Shown: piece after piece, positions 1 through 11,700 of the stretch
How the letters are laid out: each line of letters opens with the position of its first letter
Numbering within the stretch: position 1 is the stretch's first letter
Assembly (NCBI GenBank): GCA_037013495.1
Contig: CM072805.1
Coordinates: forward strand, 23,876,669 to 23,940,668
Direction: 5' to 3'
DNA length: 64,000 nucleotides
Source of the DNA: Hippophae tibetana
Taxonomy: Eukaryota > Streptophyta > Magnoliopsida > Rosales > Elaeagnaceae
The notes under the pieces: model-generated
Database searches by the model: none
Told to the model about the DNA's origin: nothing
The model's input: only the letters and a program-made list of their open reading frames with translations
Position numbers and translations under genes: made by a program

Positions 1-356
1 AAAAACATGAGTTTATTTATTAGTAGAAAATAATTTTCTATACTTATATCAACTTTTTATACAACATTTAAACAAAATAAGTTTAACAGCACCAAATAAT
101 GAAATCATTTATGTGTCAAAAATAAAAAAAAAGTTTTAACTATATCAAGCCTAACTTTTATGCAACAAAATAAATAGTGAAAATATGGTGAGACAAGTAC
201 AACGTAGTAATAAAAACCTTATTTAGAAAATATTTCATAAGAGAAAAAAAATCTTTTTTTTAATAAAATCTAGGAAAATAAAGCATAGGTAGCAAAAAAT
301 TATTAAAAATAGTAAGCTTAGAAAATTCTCTAGATCTAAAAGTAAATAAATCTAAA

Positions 357-1020
357 ATGACTGCTAACACAAAATTAAGAGATCCTAACAAAATCATTAG
401 AGTAAATCCTATGATTTATACTCCAGAAAACAAGATTGAATTTGAAAAAAATCAAGAACTTTTGAAACTAAAAGTCATAATATCAAATAATTCATCACAC
501 TTTAGTCCACAATTCATAAAAAAACAAAAAAAGAGGAAAAAATATAATGGTAATAAATTTCAAAACATTGAATAAAGAAATCATTGATGATAGACATGTT
601 ATCCCAAAGAAAGAAGAATTATTATTGTTAATAAAATGAAAAAAAAATATTTCTCAAGTTTTAATTACAAAAGTAGATTTTGAAAAATAAGACTAGATGA
701 GATATCTCAAAAACTAATGGCATTTAACTACTCCTTAGTACAATTCCAATGAATTATTGTACCATTCGGATTAAAACAAGTTTCAAGTATTTTTCAAAGG
801 TATATGGACAACATCTTTAAGAAATTAAAAAATATTTGTTTTGTTTACATAAATGATATTTTTGTTTTCAATGATAAATTAAATAAATATTATTTGAATA
901 TTTTTAATATTCTACAAGAATACAAGAAATAAAGCATCGTATTTTTTGAGAAGAAAGCAATAATTATTTAACAAAAAATTAAGTATTTAGGGTTAAAATT
1001 TGAAGTTAGAATATATGATC
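357..1020 (+). pseudogene. Pararetroviral reverse transcriptase, broken
   Basis: The frame from 357 opens with wording typical of the start of a caulimovirid RT (a PMIYTPE segment, then LKLKVIISNNSSH). After several frame breaks, the plus strand near 745-780 reads a VPFGLKQ palm motif. Near 840-870 it reads FVYINDIFVF, where the catalytic YVDD-type box has become YIND, losing one catalytic aspartate. Stops and frameshifts occur throughout. The normal enzyme copies pregenomic RNA into DNA in the cytoplasm; this copy cannot. The motif order and the absence of an integrase downstream favour a pararetrovirus over a gypsy element. Confidence 0.72.
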
Positions 1021-1095
1021 TACAGTCTCATATACTAAATAATTCAGAGATTTCTTAGGGAAATTAAAAGATAAAAATCAATTATAAATATTTTT

Positions 1096-1673
1096 AAGAT
1101 GTTTAACGTATGTTGAAACATACATCAAGAAACTTACATAAATGTGAAAACCTTTAGAAACAAAATTGAAAAAAGATCATGTTTGGAAATTGACAGAGGA
1201 AGATACTTTGTACATGGTTAAGGTAAAAACATATGTAAAATAAATTCAATTTTATACCATATAGGTCCAGATGATAAAATAATAATTGAAACAAATGCTT
1301 AACATGAATATTGGGGAGCAGTTTTAAAAATAAAAGTAAACAACAAAGATGAATATATTTGTATATATACATCATAATTTTTTCAAATATTCTTAAGATG
1401 TTTAATATACGTTGAAACATACATCAAGAAACTTACATAAATGCAAAAACCTTTACAAACAAAATTAAAAAAAGATCATGTTTGAAAATTGAGAAAACAA
1501 GATACTTTGTACATGGTTAAGGTAAAAAAATTAAAAAACTTTATACCATCTAGGTTCATATGATAAAATGATAATTGAAACAAATGTTTAACATGAATAT
1601 TGGGGAGCAGTTTTAAAAGTAAAAGTAAACGACAAAGATGAACGTCTTTGTATATATACATCAGGAATTTTTT
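1096..1673 (+). repeat. 299-bp tandem duplication across the RNase H region
   Basis: Two adjacent copies start at AAGATGTTTAA (1096 and 1395), a period of 299 bp. Both contain the stretch 'gttgaaacatacatcaag', the stretch 'gatcatgttt', an EYWGAVLK-coding piece (about 1310-1330 and 1594-1616) and the end 'tgtatatatacatca'. The copies differ by scattered substitutions and small indels, so the duplication is old. It repeats the RT-RNase H connection and the first part of RNase H. Confidence 0.85.
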
Positions 1674-1910
1674 TATGGTCTAGAATTTAATTATCACAAT
1701 AATAAAAATGAATACTTAGTTGTCAAAAAAGCTATTAAGAAATTTGTAATATATGTAATAAGTTTCATATTCATTGTCAGAACTAATAACAAGAATTTTG
1801 CTTATTTTTTAATAACTAATATTGTAAGTGATTATAAACAAGAAAGATTAGTCAGATGACAAGAGTGGTTTAACTACTATAATTTTGATGTTCGACATCA
1901 ACCTAAAAAC
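1594..1910 (+). pseudogene. Pararetroviral RNase H, broken
   Basis: After the second duplicated copy, the plus strand reads EYWGAVLK, then a LEFNYHNNKNEYLVVKKAIKKF-type segment (about 1685-1750), then an IVRTNNKNFAYFL-type segment (about 1775-1815), ending with WQEWFNYYNFDVRHQ after a stop at 1857. These are recognisable RNase H landmarks of caulimovirid polyproteins: the start of the core, the helix with the catalytic Glu, and the terminal TDN-type strand, here TNN. The catalytic residues are partly replaced and the frame is interrupted. Confidence 0.65.
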
Positions 1911-2284
1911 AAAATTAGTTTAGAAAATGTACTTATAAGAGAATTAGCACCTTTAACTATTTTTGTTCTTATAGGAATAGAACATTTTGATATCAAGATC
2001 AAGATAAAGGAAAATGTGATAAGAATCCTTCAGGAACAACTTCAGGTTTTATACCTAGAGAAGTCTCTTTTGAAGACAAGAAGAACCTAACAGTTCAATA
2101 CGACCATTAGAGACCAAAAAATCTAAAGAAGAATCCATATCAAGATTCATTCTAAAAAAGGTAAAACTTATGAAGAAAGAATTCAAAATAAGAATGAAGA
2201 ATCTAATAGTTTAAGAAAGAGTAACATCTATGAAAAGAAAAAGGAAAAGCTCAGTTGGGTTGAAGAAGTAGAAAAAGAATACCA

Positions 2285-2925
2285 GAAAAACCTTATGTGA
2301 TCTATAATGGTCCAAAACTAGGAACTTATAACAACTAACTTGAAGCAAGCAAAACTATTATCAGATTTAGTAAAATAACTTACAGTTTTCACTAATAAAA
2401 TAGAAGTTAAAGGTAGTTATGCAACTATAGAATACCAAAACTAATAACTCTAAAAGATATAATTAAGAATTACTTTGCAATATTAAAACAATACCATTTC
2501 CACCAAACACATTGAAAACCTTAGGAAAGATAGTATAATGACTAGTACTATTTAAGAAAATGCCTCTCCCAAAGATAATAAAAATAGTACAAGCACCAGT
2601 GTTGTTAAGGAAATTATCCCCTAAGAATACATTGGTCATTGAAAATGAAAAAGATCAATATAGGAATTTAAGTAAACCACTATAGTTGAGTCTCTATAAC
2701 TTAACTAGAAAATCTACTCATAAACATATCGAAGATATGAGATTTTACACCATAAAAAAAGAATTATCTGCAAGTAGTAAATTTAATATTCTTGAAATAA
2801 ATGACCTAATTTTTATTTATAAAACTTCTCATGTATTTTTAATTGAGAACTTATATCTAGGAATTAATTTAAGTAAATTGAATTATTTTTTTGAAAATTT
2901 CAAGAAAACCATCAAGAACTTCTAG
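2285..2925 (+). pseudogene. Second coding region with viroplasmin-like motif, broken
   Basis: Around 2290-2345 the plus strand reads KPYVIYNGPKLGTYNN. This matches the viroplasmin (caulimovirus inclusion-body or P6-like) pattern 'YY.V..G...GIY..W', also found in the hybrid-binding domain of eukaryotic RNase H1. A following open segment, 2686-2925 (79 codons), has no recognisable motif and may be more of the same region. In caulimoviruses this type of protein is a translation transactivator and inclusion-body component. Assignment rests on one short motif plus position downstream of RNase H. Confidence 0.45.
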
Positions 2926-3548
2926 AAAAATACCATAGTAGGTGATATATTCGTCTATTGTAGATTTGTTTAGTTCACTTATGGATTAAAATCAAGAAGG
3001 TTATGTTGGTCTTTATTATTTTATCAAATTAGAGATTTTTAACATTAATAGAGAAGTTTCATAATCAAGGGAGCTTCTAGAAAATGAATTCGGTACAAAT
3101 GAACTCTGTACATTAAAAGGACATATGTTAGGTTCAATTTATCATGAACTTAAAAAAATTCATAATTCTTCTAAAATAAAAGTAAATTATTTGACTTGTA
3201 AAGTCATAATCACTTTTCATAGTAATATAACCCTCACCGAAAAAGATGGTGAAAAAATAAGTTTGAGGCAAATTATAATGATAATAACTTGAAAATTTGT
3301 TAAGAAACAAGAAAGATGTTTTATTTTTACACCATGAAAACTACTAAGGATCACAAATGCATTTACTACATTACATATCAAAAAGATGAAGATGTATCAT
3401 CATCTACATCATTAAAAGGATTGTCGTTAGAAAACGACAAAGAAAAATAAAGATACATAACTCACATCTTCAGTCGATAAGTCATGACAAAGAAATAAAA
3501 GGCTTAAATTCAAAAATCAAAAGCATAAAATTAGGTGAATTATTACAG

Positions 3549-3605
3549 TATAAATAAAACAGCGATTTCTCACTATTAAAGTAAGGATTCTTTATCCTAT
3601 AAAAT
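3549..3605 (+). promoter_or_regulatory. Candidate TATA boxes of the pararetroviral transcript
   Basis: TATAAATA at 3549-3556 and TATAAAAT at 3598-3605 lie 600-650 bp before the primer-binding site at 4200. Pararetroviral genomes place their pregenomic promoter upstream of the primer site with a long leader, so the position fits. No other promoter element is recognisable, and the area is AT-rich, so chance matches are possible. Confidence 0.3.
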
Positions 3606-4199
3606 GAACCCTTATTCTTATTAGTTGGACATAACTTCTGCAGAGAAAACTCTTCACTTTTAAAATTATTTATCTAGCAACTATGTATTTAGAAATTATG
3701 AGTGGCTAAAAATCTCTTCAAGGTTCTTAGTTGGCTTTTAGAATTATAATAATTATTAGTATTATGAATAAAACGGAGTATAATTTCTCTTTTTAATTCG
3801 CTAATAAGTCTAATTTGGACACTATACCATATACGGATGCAAGAGTTCTGCCATTACCATGAAGGTATTAAGGTTTGAACAAGACGAGTCATATTAGGTG
3901 TAATAAAAAAAGAGGAACAATAGAGAGAAAGACCATGGTGAACTTATTAAATTCAGGTATGATAATTATATTTTTAAGTTAACTAAGAATCTTTAATGAT
4001 TAAATATTTGTTTATAACATTTATAAAACTAATAAATAAGAAAATAAAAACAAATAAACTAGTCACAAGTCTATATGTAAATAAAGATAAGGAAAATATA
4101 AAGTTAAAATAATATTTAAATAAGAAATTTAAAGGTTTCCCTTTAAATAATAATATGCAAAAATTAATAACTAGCATTGTAAAATAACTAGCCACAATT

Positions 4200-4216
4200 T
4201 GATATCAGAACCATAG
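4200..4216 (+). other. tRNA-Met primer-binding site of the pararetrovirus relic
   Basis: TGATATCAGAACCATAG is a near match (two differences in the first 15 bases) to the TGGTATCAGAGCCAT sequence complementary to the 3' end of initiator tRNA-Met, the primer of plant pararetroviruses. It lies downstream of the RT, RNase H and second-ORF remains, as expected when a circular genome is opened. Confidence 0.6.
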
Positions 4217-5039
4217 AAAAGAAAAAAAACATCATTAAATGAAAAGTTAACACCATTAATCATTTAGGAAATTTAGTGATATTAACTATAAAATTTAGGA
4301 ACGTTGGAGTTTGTTTTACAAAATTTAAGGACATAAGTGAAGATATGTTAAACCTCAAAATTGTTAACGATAAATTTCCTATGATTTATTGAAACAACTC
4401 ATAACAAAAAAGGATATTATCAATTCTCATTGATGAATAATATTACATAAAACTATTGTTAGGTAACAATCATTAAAACTACTTTTAACATAAATAAATG
4501 GGTGGAATGTTACATTGGGCCTTTTACTTATATAAAAGTTATTATTTAATCCTCTAACTTTGACAATGTAACATTTAATCTCTTTATTTATAAAAATTAT
4601 CAAAAAAATACATTTAGTAATTTTAAATTTATTTTTCAAAAATAAAATTATCAAAGGTATTTCAATCATAGGATGAGGGTAATACTCTCACCAGTTATGT
4701 TTGAAATTCTTTTTGGTTTGATAGAGAGAATAAATGATGAAAATACTCTCTCTAATATATGTTATAAAAAAATTATTAATAAAAGTTTTTTTGTGGATTT
4801 TTTTTCTTATTAGTGGTCACTTTTTTTAGAAGTGAAAACACTAATGAATATATATTTTTAGAAGTAAAACGACGGATGAGACTTTTTAAAGCTAGAGTAC
4901 TTTTGCATGAAATTTTTTCCTAAATAAAAATAATGAAAACAAAAACTCCATGTTGTTCATGTTTTATTGATGGAAAGGAAAAGCTTGCTGGTTTTGGATC
5001 ACTCTTGCGCCTTGATGTGGCTTCAAAGTAGCAATTATA

Positions 5040-6103
5040 TTACTTGTGCTTCTCAATCTTCTTCTGCAGTTCCTCTTTCCTTGCCCCTGAGACTTTATCC
5101 ACTTGGTCTCCTTTCTTCATCAGCAAAAAGGTAGGCATTGCATGTACTCCAAATTCTGCAGCCACGTCCTGTTTTCATTGCTCTCATTAGCCATAACCAT
5201 TATAAATTTATAACTATTGTCCAATATCTATCTAAGGAATAAGTAGAAGATATTTTTGTGTCATTATTAAAGTGTAGAGTAAATTAACAAATCTATTTCA
5301 TGATTTATCAAGATTTATCTCTTAATTTTTGAGCTTAATAAATGTATCATTAATTTTAAAAAATGTTACAGAAATATTGTCACAATAATTTAAATAAAAA
5401 AATTAACATTTTTTTACAAGTGAATTTCATATAACCAACAAAACTACCTTAAACTTTTATAATTTATCTAATTCTATCACTAAATTGATTACGTGATAAA
5501 AAAATATTAATTAATATATTTGTAACATTTATAAAATTATCAATATTACATTTAGTACGCTTAAAAGTTAAGTGATATAGTTTGGTGACTCATAAAAATT
5601 TGGTGCAATTGTATTAATTTATCCTAAATGTAAGATACATACCGGCAATTCATCAACGTCAATCTTGATGAAGTCGACATTGGTGTATTTATCAGTGAAC
5701 TCTTTAAAAGTTGGTTCCATGGATCGACAAGGTCCGCACCATGAAGCCGTGAAATCAATCACCACCTTCAACACAAAACAAACAAACAAACAAAAAATCA
5801 TACATTACTATATGTTGTTTCATTGTTTTTCTCTGTTTATTAATATATGAAACTCAAAATAGAAGCACAAGAGAGTTTAGAAATTAAGATTGTATTTACC
5901 AGCTTGTTACTGCCCTTTAAGGCATTGAAATATGCATTACATTGATTCTTGGAATGGAAGACTTGAATCGTTGATGTCTTTCCATGGTTTGAAACATTTG
6001 GATTCTCCATGTCCATCAATTTCTCATTGGGAAATATGCTGCTAGGTGTCTTCATACGATGTGAAGCATTTGGATTTTCCAATCTAGAGGTATTAGCTCC
6101 CAT
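5040..6103 (-). CDS. Thioredoxin h (subgroup II-like), three exons
   Basis: Exons 6103-5900, 5765-5643 and 5168-5040 join in phase 0 at GT..AG introns to a 151-aa protein ending in KHK and TAA. Exon 2 carries [20 protein letters not shown] with the WCGPC redox centre (Cys79 and Cys82). Exon 3 carries the conserved AMPTF loop (cis-Pro). The enzyme reduces target disulfides and is itself reduced by NADPH- or glutathione-dependent systems in the cytosol or at membranes. The roughly 45-aa extension before the domain, and MG at the start, resemble subgroup II h thioredoxins, where Gly2 is often myristoylated. The extension contains two copies of an ENPN-S-H-KT-S module. The start was chosen as the first ATG of exon 1, about 90 bp below a TATA box. 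Complete and apparently functional. Confidence 0.93.
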
Positions 6104-6194
6104 TTAGCTTCCTCTCTTTTAAGAATGATAGAAACAAAGTTCACTCTGAACAGGATTGAGTTTGGCTTGAATGTTTTGGGTTGGATACAAAGGG

Positions 6195-6202
6195 TTTTTA
6201 TA
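6195..6202 (-). promoter_or_regulatory. TATA box of the thioredoxin gene
   Basis: The minus strand reads TATAAAAA here, about 92 bp upstream of the thioredoxin ATG, a normal distance for a plant core promoter with a short 5' UTR. Confidence 0.6.
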
Positions 6203-6299
6203 GAGCAATATATTTTGAGGATGCAGTGGAAACTAGTTTTTAAAAAAATTTAGAGGAATCTCATTCTCTCTAAGGCAAGAATTGAAAGCTACTATTATT

Positions 6300-6745
6300 C
6301 TTTTCAGATCCGATCACATTTCAAATCCGATACAATCTGATCCGTAATCTATTCAGATTGGATCTGTTGAATTCGATCAATCCGTAACCTATTTGAATTG
6401 GATCGGTTGAATCCGATCAATTCGACCAATAAACTTAATTAATTCTATTTTTGATATTTTTGAATAAAAAATTTAAATTTTTACGTAACATAAACTTATT
6501 TGAACTAAAAGATACTTTAAAATATAACTAATATATGAATGACCAATGAAAATATGACTAATATATAAAATATAAATATATATTTAAGTATTTTCGGTCG
6601 GATCGGATGATACATAGTGAAATCTATTTTGATACAAACTGAAAAAAAATTCATCCGATTCGATCTAATGATCGGATCAAAATCGTTAAAAAATTAACGG
6701 ATCAAATTAGTCGAATAATCAGATTTTTTGCACACCCTTGCACTA
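6300..6745. repeat. GATCCGA-rich repeat element
   Basis: The stretch is dense in ATCCGAT and GATCGGAT motifs on both strands. It includes an exact-length 40-bp tandem duplication (6340-6379 and 6380-6419) and ends in TTTTTTGCACACCCTTG. Sequences combining this end with runs of ATCCGA are a common dispersed repeat in dicot genomes, probably a MITE or LTR remnant. No coding potential and no clear target-site duplication are seen. It sits directly upstream of the thioredoxin promoter. Confidence 0.5.
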
Positions 6746-6750
6746 TATTT

Positions 6751-6848
6751 CTAAAACTTTTGTAAATCTATATTAAATTAAAGTGTATTCGGATGATGTT
6801 GTATACATAGATTTTTCTAAAACTTTTATAAATCTATATTAAATTAAA
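6751..6848. repeat. 32-bp direct repeat
   Basis: CTAAAACTTTTGTAAATCTA and the following 12 bases at 6751-6782 recur at 6817-6848 with one difference, spaced 66 bp apart. No function is apparent. Confidence 0.7.
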
Positions 6849-6849
6849 C

Positions 6850-8700
6850 TAAAGTATACTTATGTTAAGGTAACTTCGTTTAAACAAATGTCGATGTCAT
6901 TTGCTGTAATAAAATAAAAGAGATTTTATGGGAACCCAATTTTCTACTCTGTTCAACATTTTTTTAGTAACCAATTAAACCATTGTCATTAGAGTTTATA
7001 CTAGGTCAAATAAGAAAATACTTCAAGAGACTCTACTCGTATTGAAACAAATGAATAAAAAAATGGTCAAGTGATATTTTTCATAATTAAGATTAACATT
7101 ATAATTATAAGTTCAAAGAAACTCGCAATAATAACTTTTCGTTAGATATAATTATATAAGTTTATAAATAAAGTTTTATAAGAAACTCTAGTATAATCCA
7201 TGTAAGAAAAAATAATAATAAAATCCATAAGTAAAAAAAAGAAGGTAAAAAGCTATTAAAAATATAATAAAGTTTTCCATATTTTTATATAAATTAGTTA
7301 TTTATATTATTTTAATTTTAATTTCTTTTAAAAATATATTTTTTTCACTAAATATAGTTTATATATAAGTAAAAAAATAAATATATAATTTTAAAGTTAC
7401 TATACAAATAAAATTTCATTTTTAACTCTCATACATATATCAAACATATGTTGTTTTTCTACCTTATGCAATAAAATATATGTTTTTATATGTTTAAAAT
7501 TATGATAAACATATTTTTTTAACGTAAAAAAATAAAAATAAAATTAAAGATATTAAAATTAAAATATATAAACGTGAGTAATATAAAAGTAGGAATCAAA
7601 TAAATATAACAAGCAACTATCGTCATATTATTCGGCATATAATGAAAGGCTCAAAACACATGTTCTTGCCATAGGTTCGCAAATCGAAAAACTTATTTAA
7701 TAAAAAAACATTATTTCTTCCTTCTACTTTCTTTTCTTTATTTTAGGAAAAAGTTTATAATTAAAAAATAAGTAGTGCTCATCGGATCATATAAAATTGT
7801 AAGATTTGAGTCAACCTATAAAAACCGAATAAGTAAGATATGGAAGTTGTGATACTCTTTACTTCAATTACGTTTTGGGGGTCGTTGTTTTGGTATAAAA
7901 TTAAAGTTCTTTGTGTTTAGAGATTATTTATTGTATATGAAATATATGATTTCGTGATATTTTAAGATTAAAATAATTTTTTCTTTAAAAAACACAAATA
8001 TTATATAAAGTGAGGACAATACGGATGGACGATTACACATGGATAAAGACGTGAGCTTAAAAATGAACCTAGGAAGAGAAAGAGAGCATCAAGGTTCTAA
8101 ACTTTGATGTCCAGAAAATGCCCATACATACGTGGTCGGCTATGAAACGATTAAGTAATTAGGGATCGATGTTACTGGAAAACGCCATTCAAATGTTAAA
8201 AAAAAAAAACAAAAAGAACATTAGCTGGAGAGAATTATGTAGTGAAACGAACTTGATTCTTTGTTTTTATAAATTACAAAAAATAAATAAAAAGATATTA
8301 AAAATGGGAACGTGATATTAATATTGAACGTACATATTACATGTAAGATCTTCACCCGAATATAAGATAGAAAAATGGTTGCCAGTATCATACCCCACGA
8401 AATTATATCCAATAAAAAATCAAAACAAATGAAATTATAATAAATTTACGATGTATGATATTGCTCTAACCAACCAGACACAATAGACGTAGAAATACAC
8501 CTACATATGCTGTGTAGTGTAGTTATATATATATATATATATTATTTTTTTATTATTTTAAAAAAAAAAAAAGGCAAATGGTATTTCCACTGAATAAGAG
8601 AAAAAAAAATATTTTAATATGAAATCAGATCTAGTTCCTTCAAAAGATCAAACAAAAGCTCATTTTGAAGATATAACCACCCACATATAAATAAAAGCTA
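6850..8700. other. AT-rich intergenic DNA
   Basis: No gene is supported here. The stretch is strongly AT-rich, with homopolymer runs and an (AT)n microsatellite at about 8525-8542 that is followed by a poly-A run. Short open frames such as 8221-8412 (minus) lack motifs. The right end presumably contains the 3' UTR of the next gene. Confidence 0.6.
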
Positions 8701-8704
8701 AACA

Positions 8705-11700
8705 TCACGACCCAACCCCAACACTAGATGAGTGCTGCTCACCTTGACTTAATGAACCATGATTGTTGTAAGAAGACACACTACCTCTTCCGCTCCTTCC
8801 TCTATTACCATAGTTATTCCTAGGATAATAATCTCCAGACTCTTCGTAGTACTGGTTTTGACCATTATAATAGGAATAGGATCTTCCTCTGCTACTGCCT
8901 CTTGCCCCACGACCATTGGGATAACCCCTACGCCCACCCACACCACCACGACTACCTCTTCTGCTCGAGTAGGATCTTCTTGGGACATACCGCTGCTCCT
9001 TTGATTCAAATTCCTTATATCTGTGCTCGCCATCAGTGTCTGCTCTAACTTGTTCTTGTTCGACTGACACATACTCACCAGGATCTTCTGTCTCTGGTTC
9101 TTCTTCCTGCAAAGTAAAACACCAATTCATCCACGCTTCAATGAACTAGTACATAAGAAGTAGAGGGTTTAACCCAAGCTAAAAGATGATAGCACCTTTT
9201 GAAGATCCTCTACAGGAATTGGTTGGTTATTTACTATCCCATGCTCTTGAAAATTTGATGTCCCTTCTTCCTACGAAAGATTTATAGAAAAAGAGTGAAA
9301 ATTAATAAATTGAAACATAATAAAAAAGATATAGAAGATAGAAAATCTTAATTAATCCGTACTACCACAGTTGATTTATGCGATTTTAACATAAATAATC
9401 ATAATTATTAAATGGAGTTTGCAACAACTTAGACAAGCCCAGAAGGTAAATTCTTAAAACCAAGCACTTAAATGAAAGTCAGAGCAATCATGAAGATTAT
9501 CTCTGGCGGGGAAAAACATGGTGTAAGGGTGATCTTTGTGTGTGTTTGTGTCGCTGCATAGATTTCAAGTACTTTTGGAATGAGAAGAAGTAACATAAGA
9601 AACTCCTGCTCCAAACAAAAGAACCTGAGCTACTGCAAGAACATAACCCCAAGATGAAAACTCCACCAACCCCCAACTTCCGTAACACAATAATAAGTAC
9701 GGTACATTGCAAACAAAGTTTGTCTTACCGACTACTACATCAAATTCAGTATCTCCATAATAAGACCATAAATAACAAGAGAAGGGGGGATTAATGACTC
9801 CCTCTCCTTTTCCATGATTTCTGCATCTTATAATTTATAAATGGATCACATTTAGCAAATAAAGTTATCATAGTTGGAAGAATGAGTGGATATTTCAATC
9901 TAAGTGAAAGAATCCACATACACTCCCAACTACCATTTACATTCTTCAATATGTTTTAGTAACCACATAGAATCATGGATAAACTTCAGAAGGTCTACCA
10001 TAAGAAATCCATCAATTTATACATTCTAACACTATCCTACAAGTGTTGGCCCAATACACCATGCAGACCAAACATTTGAAATTTAACAATTGGTTTACTA
10101 GGGTTTGAAGACAAGATCTCCGGTTCTAATACCATGTTAAAAGTTGTTAGGAAACCAACTATTCCAAAAGAGTAAATTATTAAGAGAATAACCAATTATA
10201 CTTTTATACATTTTACCATAAACTAACCAGATTGTGTTAAAACGTAGCCAGTATCAAAATTTACTAGGGACCTAAAAGGCTTATGAAAACTAAAAAAAAT
10301 CTGATATTTTAAATAGTAAAGAATAATCATCTTATAGCAGAAAAACCATCAGCAAGTTGCGCAAGGAGTTTCACAATCATGATCATCATTTGCAACTTCT
10401 ATTTGAGAGAAGATAAAGGTTCCAATTGAAAACTAAATCTTGTCAGCACACTCTTTCCCACAAGTCGTAACTACTTACAGCTAGAAAACATTAGACATTA
10501 AGAAAAAGGGTACGCAGTTCCCCTAACTCTATAGTTTCACTACACAATACAAGCCGGAGATACCAAAAGTTACTCCCTTGTGATATTTTTTTGAGCATGT
10601 AACAGGTTTACGATGATATGAAGATTATAAAGCAATGAATAAGGCTACTTATAAACAATGAGCTCCTAGACACAGCTATTACTATCTCAAGAGCCTTTAA
10701 AAAGGGCATATCAAGTAGCTCCACCATTATTTAAAAAAAAAACTCCAAATTTTAGCAGAATAGATAGTTTAATGGATTCAAAACCGATTGATATCCACGT
10801 AAAAAAAATAACCCAAAGCAAAGAAGAAGCATTCAACAAGATAACAAAATCAAGACCTTTTGTTGGAACTGTGACACAGAGCCTTCGACCTGGACAGGCA
10901 CTGGCATTTGAAAAGGAGCATAATTTCTACCAGCAGCGGCAGCCGCAGCAACATCCACTGGACCTTTCATTTCAGGCGTGGTGGTATAATAATCTGAAGT
11001 CATAATCTTGTTCAGCTTTGCTCTCAACGCCGAATCTACACAACCCAAGTCGTTAAGTTCCCCATAACATCAATTGGGAGGAAAAAGATAACAAATAAAT
11101 ATATAACTAGAGTAAAGTTTGAAAATTTACAAGTAATATCAGCATTAGGCTCGATGGGTTGGTCCGAATTGGCAAGCCAAAGCCTATAATATTCAACACA
11201 CCGCTGTAACGCATTTCTATGCGACAAACTCGAATCAACCGGCCGAGATATCAATAACCCACCCAATTTTGAAATCAAATCCAAGTCTCTCTCACTGAGC
11301 AGATCTGTAGCGTCATCGGTAACGTAGTCATAAGTTAAGCAACACCCACGTTCATGGGTCCTAGTCAACATGGTCGATGTGAAATCACTCTGCGACTTGA
11401 CATCAAAAAGAGACCCAAAATAGAGAAGATTCAAAAGGTCCTCCACCGCATTCTGGTTTTGCTGAGTTTCTTTTGCAGTGGGCTCAGACCCAGTGAGCTT
11501 CTCTTGACTTGCTTCCTCCTTATCGGTAATATCACCGGGAAGAGTTTGAGGGGAGAGAGAAACCTGGTGGCGGGTAATGGCGAGGTTCAACTCTTCGGAG
11601 AGAGCATCAGAAATTGGTTGACGAAGCTTCTCGAGCTCATCGATGAGAACAGAGACGGCTGGCTTAGAGCGAAGAACTTCCTCTTGTTCTTTATTAATAG

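Larger units (their letters stand above)
1..4216 (+). mobile_element. Endogenous pararetrovirus relic (Caulimoviridae-like), 3' half plus primer site
   Basis: A decayed plant pararetrovirus copy. In order along the plus strand there are reverse transcriptase (about 357-1020), RNase H with a tandem duplication (about 1096-1910), a viroplasmin-like motif (about 2285-2370), AT-rich DNA with TATA-like boxes near 3549 and 3598, and a tRNA-Met primer site at 4200. That order (RT, RNase H, second coding region, promoter, primer site) is the circular order of caulimovirid genomes, not of LTR retrotransposons, and no LTR pair or integrase is visible. Petuvirus or florendovirus relationship is inferred from the RT wording and is not proven. 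Every frame is broken by many stops and frameshifts, so the copy is clearly non-functional. The movement and coat protein part would lie left of the window or is lost. Confidence 0.75.

Noticed and set aside
1154..1661. Two similar minus-strand frames (1154-1420 and 1476-1661)
   Set aside because: They mirror each other only because they are antisense to the 299-bp tandem duplication of the pararetroviral relic.
8749..9078. Open frames on both strands overlapping the last exon of the RG-rich gene
   Set aside because: Gly/Arg-rich codons (GGN, CGN, AGR) leave other frames open by composition. The frame continuous with the upstream exons is the one ending at 8705.
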